Positions 30,117 to 44,597 of a stretch of DNA of 64,000 bases are shown here, one piece after another. Made by a program: the position numbers and the translations under genes. The stretch comes from Enterobacteriaceae bacterium RIT691. Lineage in GTDB: Bacteria > Pseudomonadota > Gammaproteobacteria > Enterobacterales > Enterobacteriaceae. Location of the stretch: the NCBI GenBank assembly GCA_009668205.1, contig WJYM01000003.1, positions 538,600 to 602,599 of the forward strand, written 5' to 3'. The notes beneath the pieces were generated by a model. That model made no database searches. It saw nothing but the letters and a program-made list of their open reading frames with translations, and had not been told where the DNA came from. How positions within the stretch are numbered: the stretch's first letter is position 1; each line of letters starts with the position of its first letter.

Positions 30117-30158
30117 ATTGAAAATCTCTAGCTAGTGGCCGTATTTTGGCAAAGTCAT

Positions 30159-30748
30159 TTACTGATGACGCTTACGCAAATTCTCAATCACCGTCGTCAA
30201 ATCCAGCTCCTGATCCTGGAGTAACACCAACAGGTGATACATCAGGTCTGAGGCTTCGTTGGTCAGCTCGTGACGGTCATTGACGGTGGCAGCCAGTGCG
30301 GTTTCAACGCCTTCTTCACCCACTTTCTGTGCGATGCGCTTGGTGCCGCTGGCATACAGTTTTGCCGTGTAGGAGCTTGCCGGGTCGGCGGTTTTGCGCT
30401 CGGCCAGTAGCTGTTCAAGCTGATACAGGAACAGCCACTGGTGGCTGGCCTCGCCGAAGCAGCTGGACGTTCCTTTGTGACAGGTTGGGCCAATCGGGTT
30501 GACCAGCACCAGTAGGGTGTCGTTGTCGCAGTCCGGGGTGATGCTCACCACGTTGAGGAAATGGCCGGAGGTTTCGCCCTTGGTCCATAAACGCTGTTTG
30601 GTGCGTGAGTAAAACGTGACTTTGCCACTTTTCTCGGTGGCGGCCAGCGCTTCCTGATTCATGTAGCCCAGCATCAGCACTTCGCCCGATACCGCATGTT
30701 GTACAATCACGGGCATCAGTCCGTCGGTTTTTTCCCAGTCCAGTTCGG

Positions 30749-30752
<4 letters not shown>
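30159..30752 (-). CDS. hisI: Bifunctional phosphoribosyl-AMP cyclohydrolase / phosphoribosyl-ATP pyrophosphatase
   Basis: Catalyses steps 2 and 3 of histidine synthesis. The 197-residue fusion has an N-terminal cyclohydrolase part ([21 protein letters not shown]; metal-binding region [20 protein letters not shown] at about 90-100). The C-terminal pyrophosphatase part (about 115-197) includes [13 protein letters not shown] and the closing [13 protein letters not shown]. Last gene of the operon, overlapping hisF by four bases. The enterobacterial hisI is also called hisIE. Confidence 0.97.
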
Positions 30753-36257
<5,505 letters not shown>

Positions 36258-36270
36258 ATCACTTTCCTTT

Positions 36271-36303
36271 TACCGGATGCGCGTTGCTTATCCGGCCTAC
36301 AAG
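36271..36303. repeat. REP (palindromic unit) between hisG and hisD
   Basis: ACCGGATGCGC, a short loop, then GCTTATCCGGCCTACAA matches the enterobacterial REP/PU consensus. A REP at this same place in the Salmonella his operon is one of the first described; it stabilises upstream mRNA there. Here it lies in the 81-base hisG-hisD gap. Confidence 0.85.
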
Positions 36304-36338
36304 ACCCACGCGCCCGGTTTGGGGCACCGTTAGCGGAA

Positions 36339-37238
36339 TTACTCCATCATCTTCTCAATCGGCAGCACCAGGATGGAGCTCGCGCCGAGCGCCTTCAGCT
36401 TCTCCATCGTTTCCCAGAACAGGGTTTCGCTGCTGACCATATGCATGGCGACACGCTGCTGATCGCCCGCCAGAGGCAGAATGGTTGGGCGCTCGGCACC
36501 TGGCAGCAGGGCAATGACTTCTTCCAGGCGTTCCGTTGGCGCGTGCATCATGATGTATTTCGATTCACGGGCCTGAATAACGCCCTGAATGCGGGTCAGC
36601 AGTTTGTCGATCAGCTGCTGTTTGGCTTCTGGCATGTCGCCGTCGCGTTGAATCAGACAGGCTTTGGAGCGGTAGATCACTTCCACTTCACGCAGACCGT
36701 TGGCTTCGAGAGTGGCGCCAGTAGACACCAGGTCACAAATTGCATCAGCCAGGCCCGCGCGCGGAGCCACTTCGACAGACCCGTTCAGCAGACAGGATTT
36801 GAACTGCACGCCCTTGCTGTCCATATAGCGTTTAAGGATGTGAGGATAAGAGGTCGCGATACGCTTATTGTTCAGGCATGCCGGACCGTCCCACGGTTCA
36901 TCAACATTGATAGCGAGGGAAAAACGGCAACCGCCAAAATCAAGGCGACGCAGCGTGAAGTAACGCGGGTCTTCGCCCTGAGCACGGCGGCTCAGCAACT
37001 CTTCTTCCAGCACGTTTTCACCGATGATGCCGAGGTCAACCACGCCATCCATGATCAGGCCCGGGATATCGTCGTCACGCACGCGCAGAATGTCGATCGG
37101 CATATTTTCCGCCAGCGCAATCAGGCGCTGGGTGTGCAGATTAATTTTTATGCCACAGCGGGCAAGTAATTCGCGTGAATCATCGCTTAAACGGCCCGAT
37201 TTCTGAATAGCTATGCGTAAGCGGCTGGTGTCTGACAT
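36339..37238 (-). CDS. hisG: ATP phosphoribosyltransferase
   Basis: First and feedback-inhibited step of histidine synthesis, ATP plus PRPP. The 299 residues are the long (HisGL) form with a C-terminal ACT-like regulatory domain (about 225-299, ending VLPIEKMME). N terminus [20 protein letters not shown]; the PRPP region is [18 protein letters not shown] (about 165-182). A GAGG ribosome site precedes the ATG. First structural gene after the attenuator. Confidence 0.98.
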   Translation of the reverse strand: MSDTSRLRIAIQKSGRLSDDSRELLARCGIKINLHTQRLIALAENMPIDILRVRDDDIPGLIMDGVVDLGIIGENVLEEELLSRRAQGEDPRYFTLRRLDFGGCRFSLAINVDEPWDGPACLNNKRIATSYPHILKRYMDSKGVQFKSCLLNGSVEVAPRAGLADAICDLVSTGATLEANGLREVEVIYRSKACLIQRDGDMPEAKQQLIDKLLTRIQGVIQARESKYIMMHAPTERLEEVIALLPGAERPTILPLAGDQQRVAMHMVSSETLFWETMEKLKALGASSILVLPIEKMME

Positions 37239-37283
37239 TTTTATATCCTCGTAGTCCTGTCTGAATTTCGATTACTCACGCCC

Positions 37284-37320
37284 AAAAAAAAGCCCCCGGA
37301 AGTGCGATCTTCCGGGGGCT
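37284..37320 (-). terminator. his operon attenuator terminator
   Basis: On the - strand AGCCCCCGGAAG, a six-base loop, CTTCCGGGGGCT (stem arms 37309-37320 and 37291-37302) and then a T-run (37284-37290). It lies between the leader peptide gene and hisG, the classic attenuator position. Confidence 0.94.
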
Positions 37321-37382
37321 TTCTCTGCGTTCATGCACCACTGGAAGATCTGAATGTCTTCCAGCACACATCGCCTGAAAGA

Positions 37383-37433
37383 CTAGTCAGGGTGATGGTG
37401 ATGATGGTGGAGTTTAATTTGAACGCGGCTCAT
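37383..37433 (-). CDS. hisL: his operon leader peptide
   Basis: A 16-residue peptide read on the - strand as M-S-R-V-Q-I-K-L, six His, P-D, stop. Ribosome stalling at the His codons when charged tRNA-His is scarce blocks formation of the downstream terminator. E. coli has seven consecutive His; here the first is Leu (CTC in place of CAC). Too short for ordinary gene calling but unmistakable in content and position. Confidence 0.96.
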   Translation of the reverse strand: MSRVQIKLHHHHHHPD

Positions 37434-37471
37434 AATTTTCTCGTTGAATGCTTATGCATTTGATGTTGTTT

Positions 37472-37501
37472 AACCTAAACCACTTCTGCGGCGGATTGCA
37501 A
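37472..37501 (-). promoter_or_regulatory. his operon promoter
   Basis: On the - strand TTGCAA (37501-37496), an 18-base spacer, TAGGTT (37477-37472), with GTGGTTTAGGTTAAA closely matching the E. coli his promoter. It lies about 40 bases upstream of hisL. Confidence 0.82.
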
Positions 37502-37545
37502 GGGCTTTTTTGCATCTTTAATTCATTTCATCTTCACCAGATAAA

Positions 37546-37574
37546 TTGTCAGTTTCCCCACGCTGGCGTAGCCT
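37546..37574 (+). promoter_or_regulatory. Candidate promoter of yeeZ
   Basis: TTGTCA (37546-37551), 17 bases, TAGCCT (37569-37574). The -10 is weak beyond its TA...T frame. It lies 36 bases before the yeeZ start and is divergent from the his promoter. Confidence 0.4.
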
Positions 37575-37609
37575 TATGAAAGGAACGTGAGAAAGTCAGG
37601 AGAACGCAG

Positions 37610-38428
37610 ATGAAAAAGGTCGCCATTGTCGGGTTAGGTTGGTTGGGAATGCCGCTGGCGCTATCGCTAACCGCGCGCGGATGGCAGGTCACCGGCAGCA
37701 AAACGACGACGGATGGGGTTGAAGCGGCAAGGATGTGTGGCATCGATGGTTATCCGCTACGACTCGAGCCACAGTTGGTGTGTGATACCGACGACCTGGA
37801 TGCGTTGATGGGCGTCGATGCGCTGGTGATCACGTTACCGGCAAGGCGTACCGGACCCGGAGACGATTTTTATCTGCAGGCCGTGCAGGAGATTGTTGAT
37901 AGCGCGCTGGCGTACCATATTCCCCGCATCGTGTTTACCAGCTCAACGTCGGTGTACGGCAAAGGGCAGGGCACGATTAAAGAGAACGCTGAGCGCGAGC
38001 CGATTACCTCAAGCGGACGCGTGCTGAAAGAGCTGGAAGACTGGTTGCACAATTTGCCGGGCACTTCTGTCGACATTTTGCGTCTTGCCGGGCTGGTGGG
38101 GCCAGGGCGTCATCCCGGTCGCTTTTTTGCCGGGAAATCCGCACCAGACGGGCAGCAGGGCGTGAATCTGGTGCATCTGGAAGATGTGATTTCGGCCATC
38201 ACGCTGCTGTTGCAGGCACCAAAGGGCGGGCACATCTATAATCTGTGCGCGCCAGGCCATCCCGCGCGTTCCACTTTTTATCCTCAGATGGCGCGAGAGC
38301 TGGGGCTTGAGCCTCCGGTATTCAGTGACAGCCGTGAGAAAGGACGCATCATTGACGGTAACCGTATCTGCGCTGAGTTGGGGTTTGAATATCAGTATCC
38401 CGATCCGCTGGTGATGCCGCTGGAGTAA
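37610..38428 (+). CDS. yeeZ: NAD-dependent epimerase/dehydratase-like protein YeeZ
   Basis: Short-chain dehydrogenase-type Rossmann protein of 272 residues. The N terminus KKVAIVGLGWLGMPLALSL is the nucleotide-binding loop, and SSTSVYG (about 105-111) resembles the SDR catalytic Ser region. The usual YxxxK is not clear (S-G-R-V-L-K-E-L-E follows), so activity is uncertain. Conserved next to the his operon in E. coli. AGGAG precedes the ATG. Biological role not established. Confidence 0.93.
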   Translation: MKKVAIVGLGWLGMPLALSLTARGWQVTGSKTTTDGVEAARMCGIDGYPLRLEPQLVCDTDDLDALMGVDALVITLPARRTGPGDDFYLQAVQEIVDSALAYHIPRIVFTSSTSVYGKGQGTIKENAEREPITSSGRVLKELEDWLHNLPGTSVDILRLAGLVGPGRHPGRFFAGKSAPDGQQGVNLVHLEDVISAITLLLQAPKGGHIYNLCAPGHPARSTFYPQMARELGLEPPVFSDSREKGRIIDGNRICAELGFEYQYPDPLVMPLE

Positions 38429-38467
38429 TGTGTCGGCGGTGACATCGTGTACCGAAAAGGGGCGACG

Positions 38468-39397
38468 ATGAAACCATTGCTGGAAGTCCTCATCATTCTT
38501 GATGCGCTCGATAAAGAAGGGAGCTTTGCTGCGGCATCGGCAAAGCTCTACAAAACCCCCTCCGCATTGAGCTACACCGTTCACAAGCTGGAAAGCGATC
38601 TTAATATTCAGCTGCTGGATCGCAGCGGTCATCGGGCTAAATTCACCCGTACCGGGCTGTTGCTGCTGGAAAGAGGACGGGAAGTCCTGCACACCGTCCG
38701 TGAGCTGGAAAAACAGGCCATCAAGCTGAATGAAGGCTGGGAAAATGAGTTGGTCATCGGTGTGGATGACACTTTTCCGTTTTCCCTGTTGGCTCCTCTG
38801 ATTGAAGAATTCTATTTAAAGCATAACGTCACCCGCCTGAAGTTTATCAATGGCGTGCTTGGTGGCTCCTGGGATGCCCTGGTGCAGGGCCGGGCGGACA
38901 TCATCGTCGGTGCGCTCAGAGATCCTCCACCGATCAGCGGCTTTGGTTTTGCACCATTGGGCCAGCTTGAGCAAATTTTTGTGATTGCCCCTCATCATCC
39001 GCTGGCGGAGGTCGCTGAGCCGCTGAGCCGTAAAACCATCAAATCCCACCGCGCGATTGTGGTGGGGGACAGCGCCACGCCAGACTGTCCCGCTTTTCAG
39101 CAGCTTCTGGAGGACCAGGAGGCGATCACCGTTTTTGACTTTAAAACCAAACTGGAGCTGCAAATCAGCGGCCTGGGCTGCGGCTACCTGCCACGCTACC
39201 TGGCGCAGCGCTTTCTTGAAAATGGGGCACTCATCGAAAAGCAAGTCGCTGCGCATGTGCCATTTGATGCCGTTTGGATGGGCTGGAACGAGCAGACGGC
39301 CGGGCTGGCAAGCGCCTGGTGGCGTGATGCTGTTTTAGCAAATAATGCCATTGCTGCCGTCTATCAGCGCGGGGCTACTGGGGCCGCAGACCGTTAG
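38468..39397 (+). CDS. yeeY: LysR-family transcriptional regulator YeeY
   Basis: The 309-residue protein has an N-terminal winged helix-turn-helix (MKPLLEVLIILDALDKEGSF, then AAASAKLYKTPSALSYTVHK at about 22-41) and a C-terminal LysR substrate-binding domain (from about 90). The ATG at 38468 matches the E. coli start; an upstream ATG at 38447 adds seven unsupported residues. Follows yeeZ by 39 bases, probably co-transcribed. Its inducer and targets are unknown. Confidence 0.94.
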   Translation: MKPLLEVLIILDALDKEGSFAAASAKLYKTPSALSYTVHKLESDLNIQLLDRSGHRAKFTRTGLLLLERGREVLHTVRELEKQAIKLNEGWENELVIGVDDTFPFSLLAPLIEEFYLKHNVTRLKFINGVLGGSWDALVQGRADIIVGALRDPPPISGFGFAPLGQLEQIFVIAPHHPLAEVAEPLSRKTIKSHRAIVVGDSATPDCPAFQQLLEDQEAITVFDFKTKLELQISGLGCGYLPRYLAQRFLENGALIEKQVAAHVPFDAVWMGWNEQTAGLASAWWRDAVLANNAIAAVYQRGATGAADR

Positions 39398-39479
39398 AGA
39401 AAAGAATTTACTGAGCGGTCACTCATTCACTTGTTTTTACGCGGGGATGGGGGCAAAATACGCGCCAGCAAAAAGTGAC

Positions 39480-39514
39480 TAACCGACGCGATCTAAAGCG
39501 TCGGTTATTTTTTT
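39480..39514 (+). terminator. Rho-independent terminator after yeeY
   Basis: TAACCGACGC (39480-39489), loop, GCGTCGGTTA (39498-39507), then seven T residues. Confidence 0.9.
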
Positions 39515-39665
39515 GCTTTCAGGAAACACTCATTTAAATCAAGAGGCCGGGCTTCGTACCGGATAGATACTTACTAAAAATCGACAGTTGTTGTCGCCGA
39601 GGAAAACCAAAAAATGGGGCAATATTTTGCTTACGCGACGGTTATCACCGTAAAGGGGAATAACC

Positions 39666-41024
39666 ATGTCGCATAACGTTACTCCAAACACCTCTCGCGT
39701 GGAATTACGTAAATCGCTGACGTTGATTCCGGTTGTTATGATGGGTCTTGCCTATATGCAGCCTATGACGCTGTTCGATACTTTTGGTATCGTATCTGGA
39801 CTGACCGATGGTCACGTCCCGACAGCTTATGCATTCGCTCTGGTAGCCATCCTGTTTACTGCCTTAAGTTACGGTAAGCTGGTTCGCCGCTATCCGTCTG
39901 CAGGGTCAGCTTATACCTATGCCCAGAAATCCATTAGCCCTGCAGTTGGCTTTATGGTGGGTTGGTCTTCGCTGCTTGATTATCTGTTTATGCCGATGAT
40001 CAACATCCTGTTGGCGAAAATCTATTTCGAAGCGTTGGTGCCTTCGGTGCCGTCGTGGATCTTTGTTGTGGGGTTGGTGGCCTTTATGACCATCTCTAAC
40101 CTGCGCAGCATTAAAACCGTTGCTAACTTCAACACGCTGATTGTTGTGCTGCAGATGGGTATCGTTGCCGTGATTGTTGGCATGATTATCTGGGGTGTGC
40201 ACAACGGTACCGGTGCCGGTACGTTAACCAGCAGTCGTCCTTTCTGGTCTGACGGCGCACATATCACACCGATGATCACCGGTGCGACTATCCTGTGCTT
40301 CTCATTCCTGGGCTTCGACGGTATCTCTTCGCTGTCAGAAGAGACCAAAGATGCTGAGCGCGTTATTCCACGTGCTATCGTGCTGACGGCGTTGATTGGC
40401 GGCGGGGTCTTTATCGTTGCATCTTACTTCCTGCAACTGTATTTCCCGGATATCTCACGCTTTAAGGATCCGGATGCCTCGCAGCCAGAAATTATGCTGT
40501 ACGTGGCGGGTAAAACCTTCCAGTGGGGCGTGCTGATTTTCTCCAGCGTTACCGTGCTGGCGTCCGGTATGGCGGCACACGCAGGCGTATCACGTCTGAT
40601 GTACGTGATGGGCCGTGACGGCGCGTTCCCGAAAAGCTTCTTCGGTTATATTCATCCGAAATGGCGTACTCCGGCGTGGAACGTATTGTTGGTGGGCGCT
40701 ATTGCGCTGCTGGCGATTAAATTTGACCTGGTTACCGCTACGGCGCTGATCAACTTCGGTGCGCTGGTGGCCTTCACCTTCGTTAACCTGTCGGTGATCT
40801 CCCAGTTCTGGATCCGCGAGAAGCGTAATAAAACGCTGAAAGACCACTTCAACTACCTGGTGATGCCGGTATGTGGTGCGTTGACAGTGGGTGCGCTGTG
40901 GATCAACCTGGAAGAAAGCTCGATGGTTCTGGGTCTGATTTGGGGTGCAGTTGGTCTGATTTACCTGGCCTGCGTGACCAAAAGCTTCCGCAACCCGGTA
41001 CCACAGTACGAAGATATCGCGTAA
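39666..41024 (+). CDS. plaP: Putrescine importer PlaP (YeeF), APC family
   Basis: Low-affinity putrescine/proton symporter of the inner membrane, linked in E. coli to putrescine-induced surface motility. 452 residues with 12 hydrophobic segments, colinear with E. coli PlaP from [20 protein letters not shown] to the C-terminal [14 protein letters not shown]. The strong ribosome site AAAGGGG is eight bases before the ATG. Flanked by terminators on both sides, so transcribed alone. Confidence 0.96.
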   Translation: MSHNVTPNTSRVELRKSLTLIPVVMMGLAYMQPMTLFDTFGIVSGLTDGHVPTAYAFALVAILFTALSYGKLVRRYPSAGSAYTYAQKSISPAVGFMVGWSSLLDYLFMPMINILLAKIYFEALVPSVPSWIFVVGLVAFMTISNLRSIKTVANFNTLIVVLQMGIVAVIVGMIIWGVHNGTGAGTLTSSRPFWSDGAHITPMITGATILCFSFLGFDGISSLSEETKDAERVIPRAIVLTALIGGGVFIVASYFLQLYFPDISRFKDPDASQPEIMLYVAGKTFQWGVLIFSSVTVLASGMAAHAGVSRLMYVMGRDGAFPKSFFGYIHPKWRTPAWNVLLVGAIALLAIKFDLVTATALINFGALVAFTFVNLSVISQFWIREKRNKTLKDHFNYLVMPVCGALTVGALWINLEESSMVLGLIWGAVGLIYLACVTKSFRNPVPQYEDIA

Positions 41025-41036
41025 TTTCTTTGCGCA

Positions 41037-41070
41037 ATAAAAAACCGGAGACAGTGTCTCCGGTTTTTTT
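41037..41070. terminator. Bidirectional terminator between plaP and sbcB
   Basis: CCGGAGACA (41045-41053) and TGTCTCCGG (41055-41063) form a near-perfect palindrome with A-run and T-run flanks, between two convergent genes. Confidence 0.92.
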
Positions 41071-41087
41071 ATGCCTGCAATACGCGG

Positions 41088-42512
41088 TCAGACAATCTCT
41101 TGTGCGTATTGATACAGGGCTTTCAGCAGCGCTATCTTTTCACTGTTCCCTTCATATTGCCCGTACAGTGTTTCCAGCTCCTGCGCATAGGCCTGCAGAT
41201 ATTCCGGCGTAAAAACGTTACGGCGATGCTGCAGCCAGCGCTCCTGTTCCGTTTCATCCAGCGTTCCCGGGAAGTTACGTGCCCGATAGTTAAACAACAG
41301 TTTCTCAATGCGCTTATCGGCGAAGGTCAGGTCCAGCGCGGGTAAATTACGCGGCTCGGTTTCCAATAAGATTTTCATTGCCGTGCGATCGGCATCGCTA
41401 AAGAAGCCGTTGTAAAGCTGGGTATCAACGTTCGGTGAAGGGACGAACGGCTCCGCTTCAGCAAAGATAGCGACGATTTTGTCGCGCACCTGTGGGTTTT
41501 CGCGCAGCACTTTCAGGTTATCCAGACACTGCTGGCGGTTGATGCCCAGTCTGTCAGCATCTTCCGGGCGCAAAGTATTGGCCTGCGCCAGAATTGGGCA
41601 TTTGTTGAGATGCACCAGTTTGACCGGGACGGCGGCTAAATCGCCCAATTCTGCTTTTGGCGTATACAGGCGGTCGCGTAGCTGGTCTGCGTCAAGTTCA
41701 AGCAGGGGAGCCATATCGCCCGCCAGGTCGACCATGATCACCGCATTTTTGTTCTCAGGATGCCAGGCAAGCGGCGCGACCCAGCTGGTGTTACCACGCC
41801 AGGCGCCAAACATGCCGGAAATATGCACCAGCGGCTTCATCTGCGGTACGTCAATCAACGTGGCTAATTTGTTTTTACCCCGATAAGCATAAAGGTAGTC
41901 AAACAGGCGAGGCTGACAGGCTTTGACCCGTTTTGCCATCGCAATAGTGGCGTAGACATCGGCCATTGCATCGTGGGCGTTGCTGTGTTCAATACCGTTG
42001 GCTTTGGTCAGGTGTTCCAACCGGAAGCTTGGCAGACCCTCTTCGTTTTCCGGCCAGTGGATCCCTTCAGGACGAAGGGAATAGCAGGCGCGCATCACAT
42101 CCAGCAAATCCCAGCGTGAGTTATGGTTCTGCCAGCTCCAGGCGTAAGGGTCGTAGAAATTGCGGTAGAAGATATTGCGGGTGACTTCGTCATCGAAGCG
42201 CACGTTGTTATAGCCGACAACGCAGGTGTTTGGCACGGTAAACAGATCGTGAATTCGTCGGGCAAACGCCGCTTCATTTTCGCCTTTCGCCAGCGCTTCC
42301 TGAGGGGTGATTCCGGTAATCATGACCGCCTGTGGCTGTGGCAGGTAATCATCGGCGGGTTTGCAGTAAAACACTTCCGGCTCGCCAATGATGTTGAAGT
42401 CAGCGTCAGTGCGAATGGCAGCAAACTGCGCAGGCCTGTCCAGCTGTGGGCTGGTACCGAAGGTTTCATAATCGTGGAACAGGAATCCGGGTTGCGATGG
42501 CTTTTCTTGCAT
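41088..42512 (-). CDS. sbcB: Exodeoxyribonuclease I
   Basis: Processive 3'-5' single-strand DNA exonuclease in recombination and mismatch repair. The 474 residues start at the ATG at 42512; the open frame continues upstream to 42584 but that part is not family sequence. DEDD exonuclease motifs: FLFHDYETFGT (first Asp-x-Glu, about 11-21), GYNNVRFDDEVTRN (about 104-117) and HSNAHDAMADVYATI (about 180-194, DEDDh His/Asp). The SH3-like and C-terminal domains align with E. coli SbcB. Confidence 0.97.
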   Translation of the reverse strand: MQEKPSQPGFLFHDYETFGTSPQLDRPAQFAAIRTDADFNIIGEPEVFYCKPADDYLPQPQAVMITGITPQEALAKGENEAAFARRIHDLFTVPNTCVVGYNNVRFDDEVTRNIFYRNFYDPYAWSWQNHNSRWDLLDVMRACYSLRPEGIHWPENEEGLPSFRLEHLTKANGIEHSNAHDAMADVYATIAMAKRVKACQPRLFDYLYAYRGKNKLATLIDVPQMKPLVHISGMFGAWRGNTSWVAPLAWHPENKNAVIMVDLAGDMAPLLELDADQLRDRLYTPKAELGDLAAVPVKLVHLNKCPILAQANTLRPEDADRLGINRQQCLDNLKVLRENPQVRDKIVAIFAEAEPFVPSPNVDTQLYNGFFSDADRTAMKILLETEPRNLPALDLTFADKRIEKLLFNYRARNFPGTLDETEQERWLQHRRNVFTPEYLQAYAQELETLYGQYEGNSEKIALLKALYQYAQEIV

Positions 42513-42702
42513 GATCTGTCTGTAATCCGTGTGCGCAGTAGCCCTCCATGGTAAACGATTTACCCTGCTACCAGAAAGGCACAAACCCGGTTACGCGGCG
42601 AGTTACGCAGGAAATGTCATACTTTCTTGCAATTTAACGCTGTCACTCAGACGTAACTCCCGTAAAAAGAACGGCGAAATTGTGAAAGTTGAGGATCTGC
42701 TG

Positions 42703-43869
42703 TTGAAAGGCCGTTTGATTGTTGCTGTTTCTTTGCTCGCATCGAGCATTTCCTGCGCCGTTGCCGCAGACTCCATTCCCACTTCGGTACAGCCTCCTGC
42801 GATTCAGGCAGGTGCCTGGGTCCTGATGGATTACACCACCGGGCAGGTGCTGACTGCCGGAAATGAACACGTCCAGCGTAATCCTGCCAGCCTGACCAAA
42901 CTGATGACCGGTTACGTGGTCGACCGCGCCATCGACAGCCACAAGATTTCCCCGGACGATATCGTCACCGTCGGACGCGATGCCTGGGCCAAGGGCAACC
43001 CGGTGTTTGATGGTTCGTCGCTGATGTTCCTGAAAGCAGGCGATCGTCTGAGCGTCCACGATCTTAGCCGTGGGCTGATCGTCGATTCAGGTAACGATGC
43101 CTGTGTGGCACTGGCGGACTATGTTGCAGGTGGCCAGCCGCAGTTTGTGGCGATGATGAACGGCTATGTCCAGAAACTGGGCCTGAAAGACACCCATTTC
43201 GAAACGGTGCATGGTCTTGATGCGCCAGGACAGCACAGTTCTGCCTACGATCTGGCGGTGCTCTCTCGTGCCATTATTCACGGTGAGCCAGATTTCTATC
43301 ATATGTACAGCGAGAAAAGCCTGACCTGGAACGGGATCACCCAGAATAACCGTAATGGGTTACTGTGGGACAAAACCCTGAATGTCGATGGTCTGAAGAC
43401 CGGCCATACGGCCAGCGCAGGCTTTAACCTCATTGCTTCCGCGGTGGATGGTCAGCGTCGTCTGATTGCCGTGGTCTTGGGGGCGACCAGTTCAAAAGGG
43501 CGCGAAGATCAGGCGCGTAAGCTGCTGCACTGGGGCCAGCAGAACTTTGACACGGTTGAAGTCCTGACCAACGGCAAGAAAGTCGGGACGGAGCGTATCT
43601 GGTACGGTGCGAAAGAGACCATTAACCTGGGTACCGATCAGGACTTCTGGCTGGCATTACCTAAGTCTGAAGTACCGAATATCAAGGCGAAATACACCCT
43701 GGATAAGAAAGAGCTTGAGGCACCGATTGCGGCCCATAAGCGCGTCGGTGAAATCCAGCTCTATGACGGGGATAAGGTGGTGGCACACTGGCCGCTGGTG
43801 ACGCTGGAGTCTGTTGAAAAAGGTGGCGTCTTCTCGCGCTTTAGCGACTGGCTACACCATAAAGCCTGA
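42703..43869 (+). CDS. dacD: D-alanyl-D-alanine carboxypeptidase DacD (PBP6b)
   Basis: Removes the terminal D-Ala from peptidoglycan stem peptides in the periplasm. Starting at TTG 42703 gives 388 residues, the E. coli DacD length, with a Sec signal peptide KGRLIVAVSLLASSISCAVA-AD and GAGGA eight bases upstream; the frame is open further back to 42529 but reads through the promoter region. Active-site motifs are SLTK (in NPASLTKLMTG), SGN (in VDSGNDACVALAD) and KTG (in GLKTGHTASAG). The C terminus is amphipathic (FSRFSDWLHHKA), the usual membrane anchor. Confidence 0.95.
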   Translation: MKGRLIVAVSLLASSISCAVAADSIPTSVQPPAIQAGAWVLMDYTTGQVLTAGNEHVQRNPASLTKLMTGYVVDRAIDSHKISPDDIVTVGRDAWAKGNPVFDGSSLMFLKAGDRLSVHDLSRGLIVDSGNDACVALADYVAGGQPQFVAMMNGYVQKLGLKDTHFETVHGLDAPGQHSSAYDLAVLSRAIIHGEPDFYHMYSEKSLTWNGITQNNRNGLLWDKTLNVDGLKTGHTASAGFNLIASAVDGQRRLIAVVLGATSSKGREDQARKLLHWGQQNFDTVEVLTNGKKVGTERIWYGAKETINLGTDQDFWLALPKSEVPNIKAKYTLDKKELEAPIAAHKRVGEIQLYDGDKVVAHWPLVTLESVEKGGVFSRFSDWLHHKA

Positions 43870-43898
43870 TACCTGCTGCATGCTGTTTTTGCCAAATA

Positions 43899-43926
43899 TA
43901 AACGCTCCTCTTCGGGAGCGTTTTAC
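43899..43926 (+). terminator. Rho-independent terminator after dacD
   Basis: AACGCTCC (43901-43908), six-base loop, GGAGCGTT (43915-43922) followed by more T residues. Confidence 0.82.
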
Positions 43927-43969
43927 TTTCTGGTTTTGTGAAACATCGCACATACTGAGTCAGGGCCGT

Positions 43970-44001
43970 TTGCTACATTTTATATGTATATTTATACAGT
44001 A
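43970..44001 (+). promoter_or_regulatory. sbmC promoter with LexA-like operator over the -10
   Basis: TTGCTA (43970-43975), 17 bases, TATACA (43993-43998). The 20-mer at 43982-44001 reads ATATG-TATATTTATA-CAGTA, differing from the LexA CTG-N10-CAG rule by A for C in the left half. Overlap with the -10 fits SOS repression, which is known for sbmC in E. coli; LexA binding here is inferred. Confidence 0.7.
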
Positions 44002-44021
44002 TCTCAATTCGCGGAGGAAGT

Positions 44022-44495
44022 ATGGATTACAGCATCACACAACAGCAAAAACGTATCGTCGCCGGGTTCCATATGGTCGGGCCATGGGAACAAACGGTGA
44101 AGCAGGGGTTTGAACAGTTGGCGATGTGGGTCACGGGCCAGCGTATCCCGGCGAAAGAGTGGGTGGCCGTCTACTACGATAACCCGGACGAAACGCCCGC
44201 CGAAAAACTGCGCTGTGATACGGTGGTGACGGTTGATGCAGGCTTCAGCGTACCGGCCAACAGCGAAGGCGTTATCCTCACTGAAATAGCGGCCGGGCTG
44301 TATGCAAAAGCGTCCGCCCGCGTTATCGATCATGATTTCTCGACGCCGTGGTACCAGTTTTTCAACAGCGTACTGCAGGATAAAGATCATGAGTGGGAAG
44401 CCAAACCGTGCTTCGAACTGTATCTGAATGACGGCAATCAGGACGGGTACTGGGATATCGAGATGTATGTGCCTGTGAAGCGCCGGTTAGCGTAA
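44022..44495 (+). CDS. sbmC: DNA gyrase inhibitor SbmC (GyrI)
   Basis: GyrI-like small-molecule-binding domain protein of 157 residues that protects gyrase from toxins such as microcin B17. It is colinear with E. coli Sbm[41 protein letters not shown], and the closing [12 protein letters not shown] strong GGAGG precedes the ATG. The SOS-type promoter just upstream fits the known damage-inducible control. Confidence 0.96.
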   Translation: MDYSITQQQKRIVAGFHMVGPWEQTVKQGFEQLAMWVTGQRIPAKEWVAVYYDNPDETPAEKLRCDTVVTVDAGFSVPANSEGVILTEIAAGLYAKASARVIDHDFSTPWYQFFNSVLQDKDHEWEAKPCFELYLNDGNQDGYWDIEMYVPVKRRLA

Positions 44496-44597
44496 AGCAA
44501 AAAAAACCTGCAATCTCTATGGATATTGACGCATCCGTGATGCTCAGAGCAGAAAAAAGGATACAATTGTGCTTTCTGTTTTCGCCTGGGAGCGGGT

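Noticed and set aside
37291..37320. The hairpin before hisG as an ordinary repeat
   Set aside because: Its position after hisL and its T-run on the - strand make it the his attenuator.
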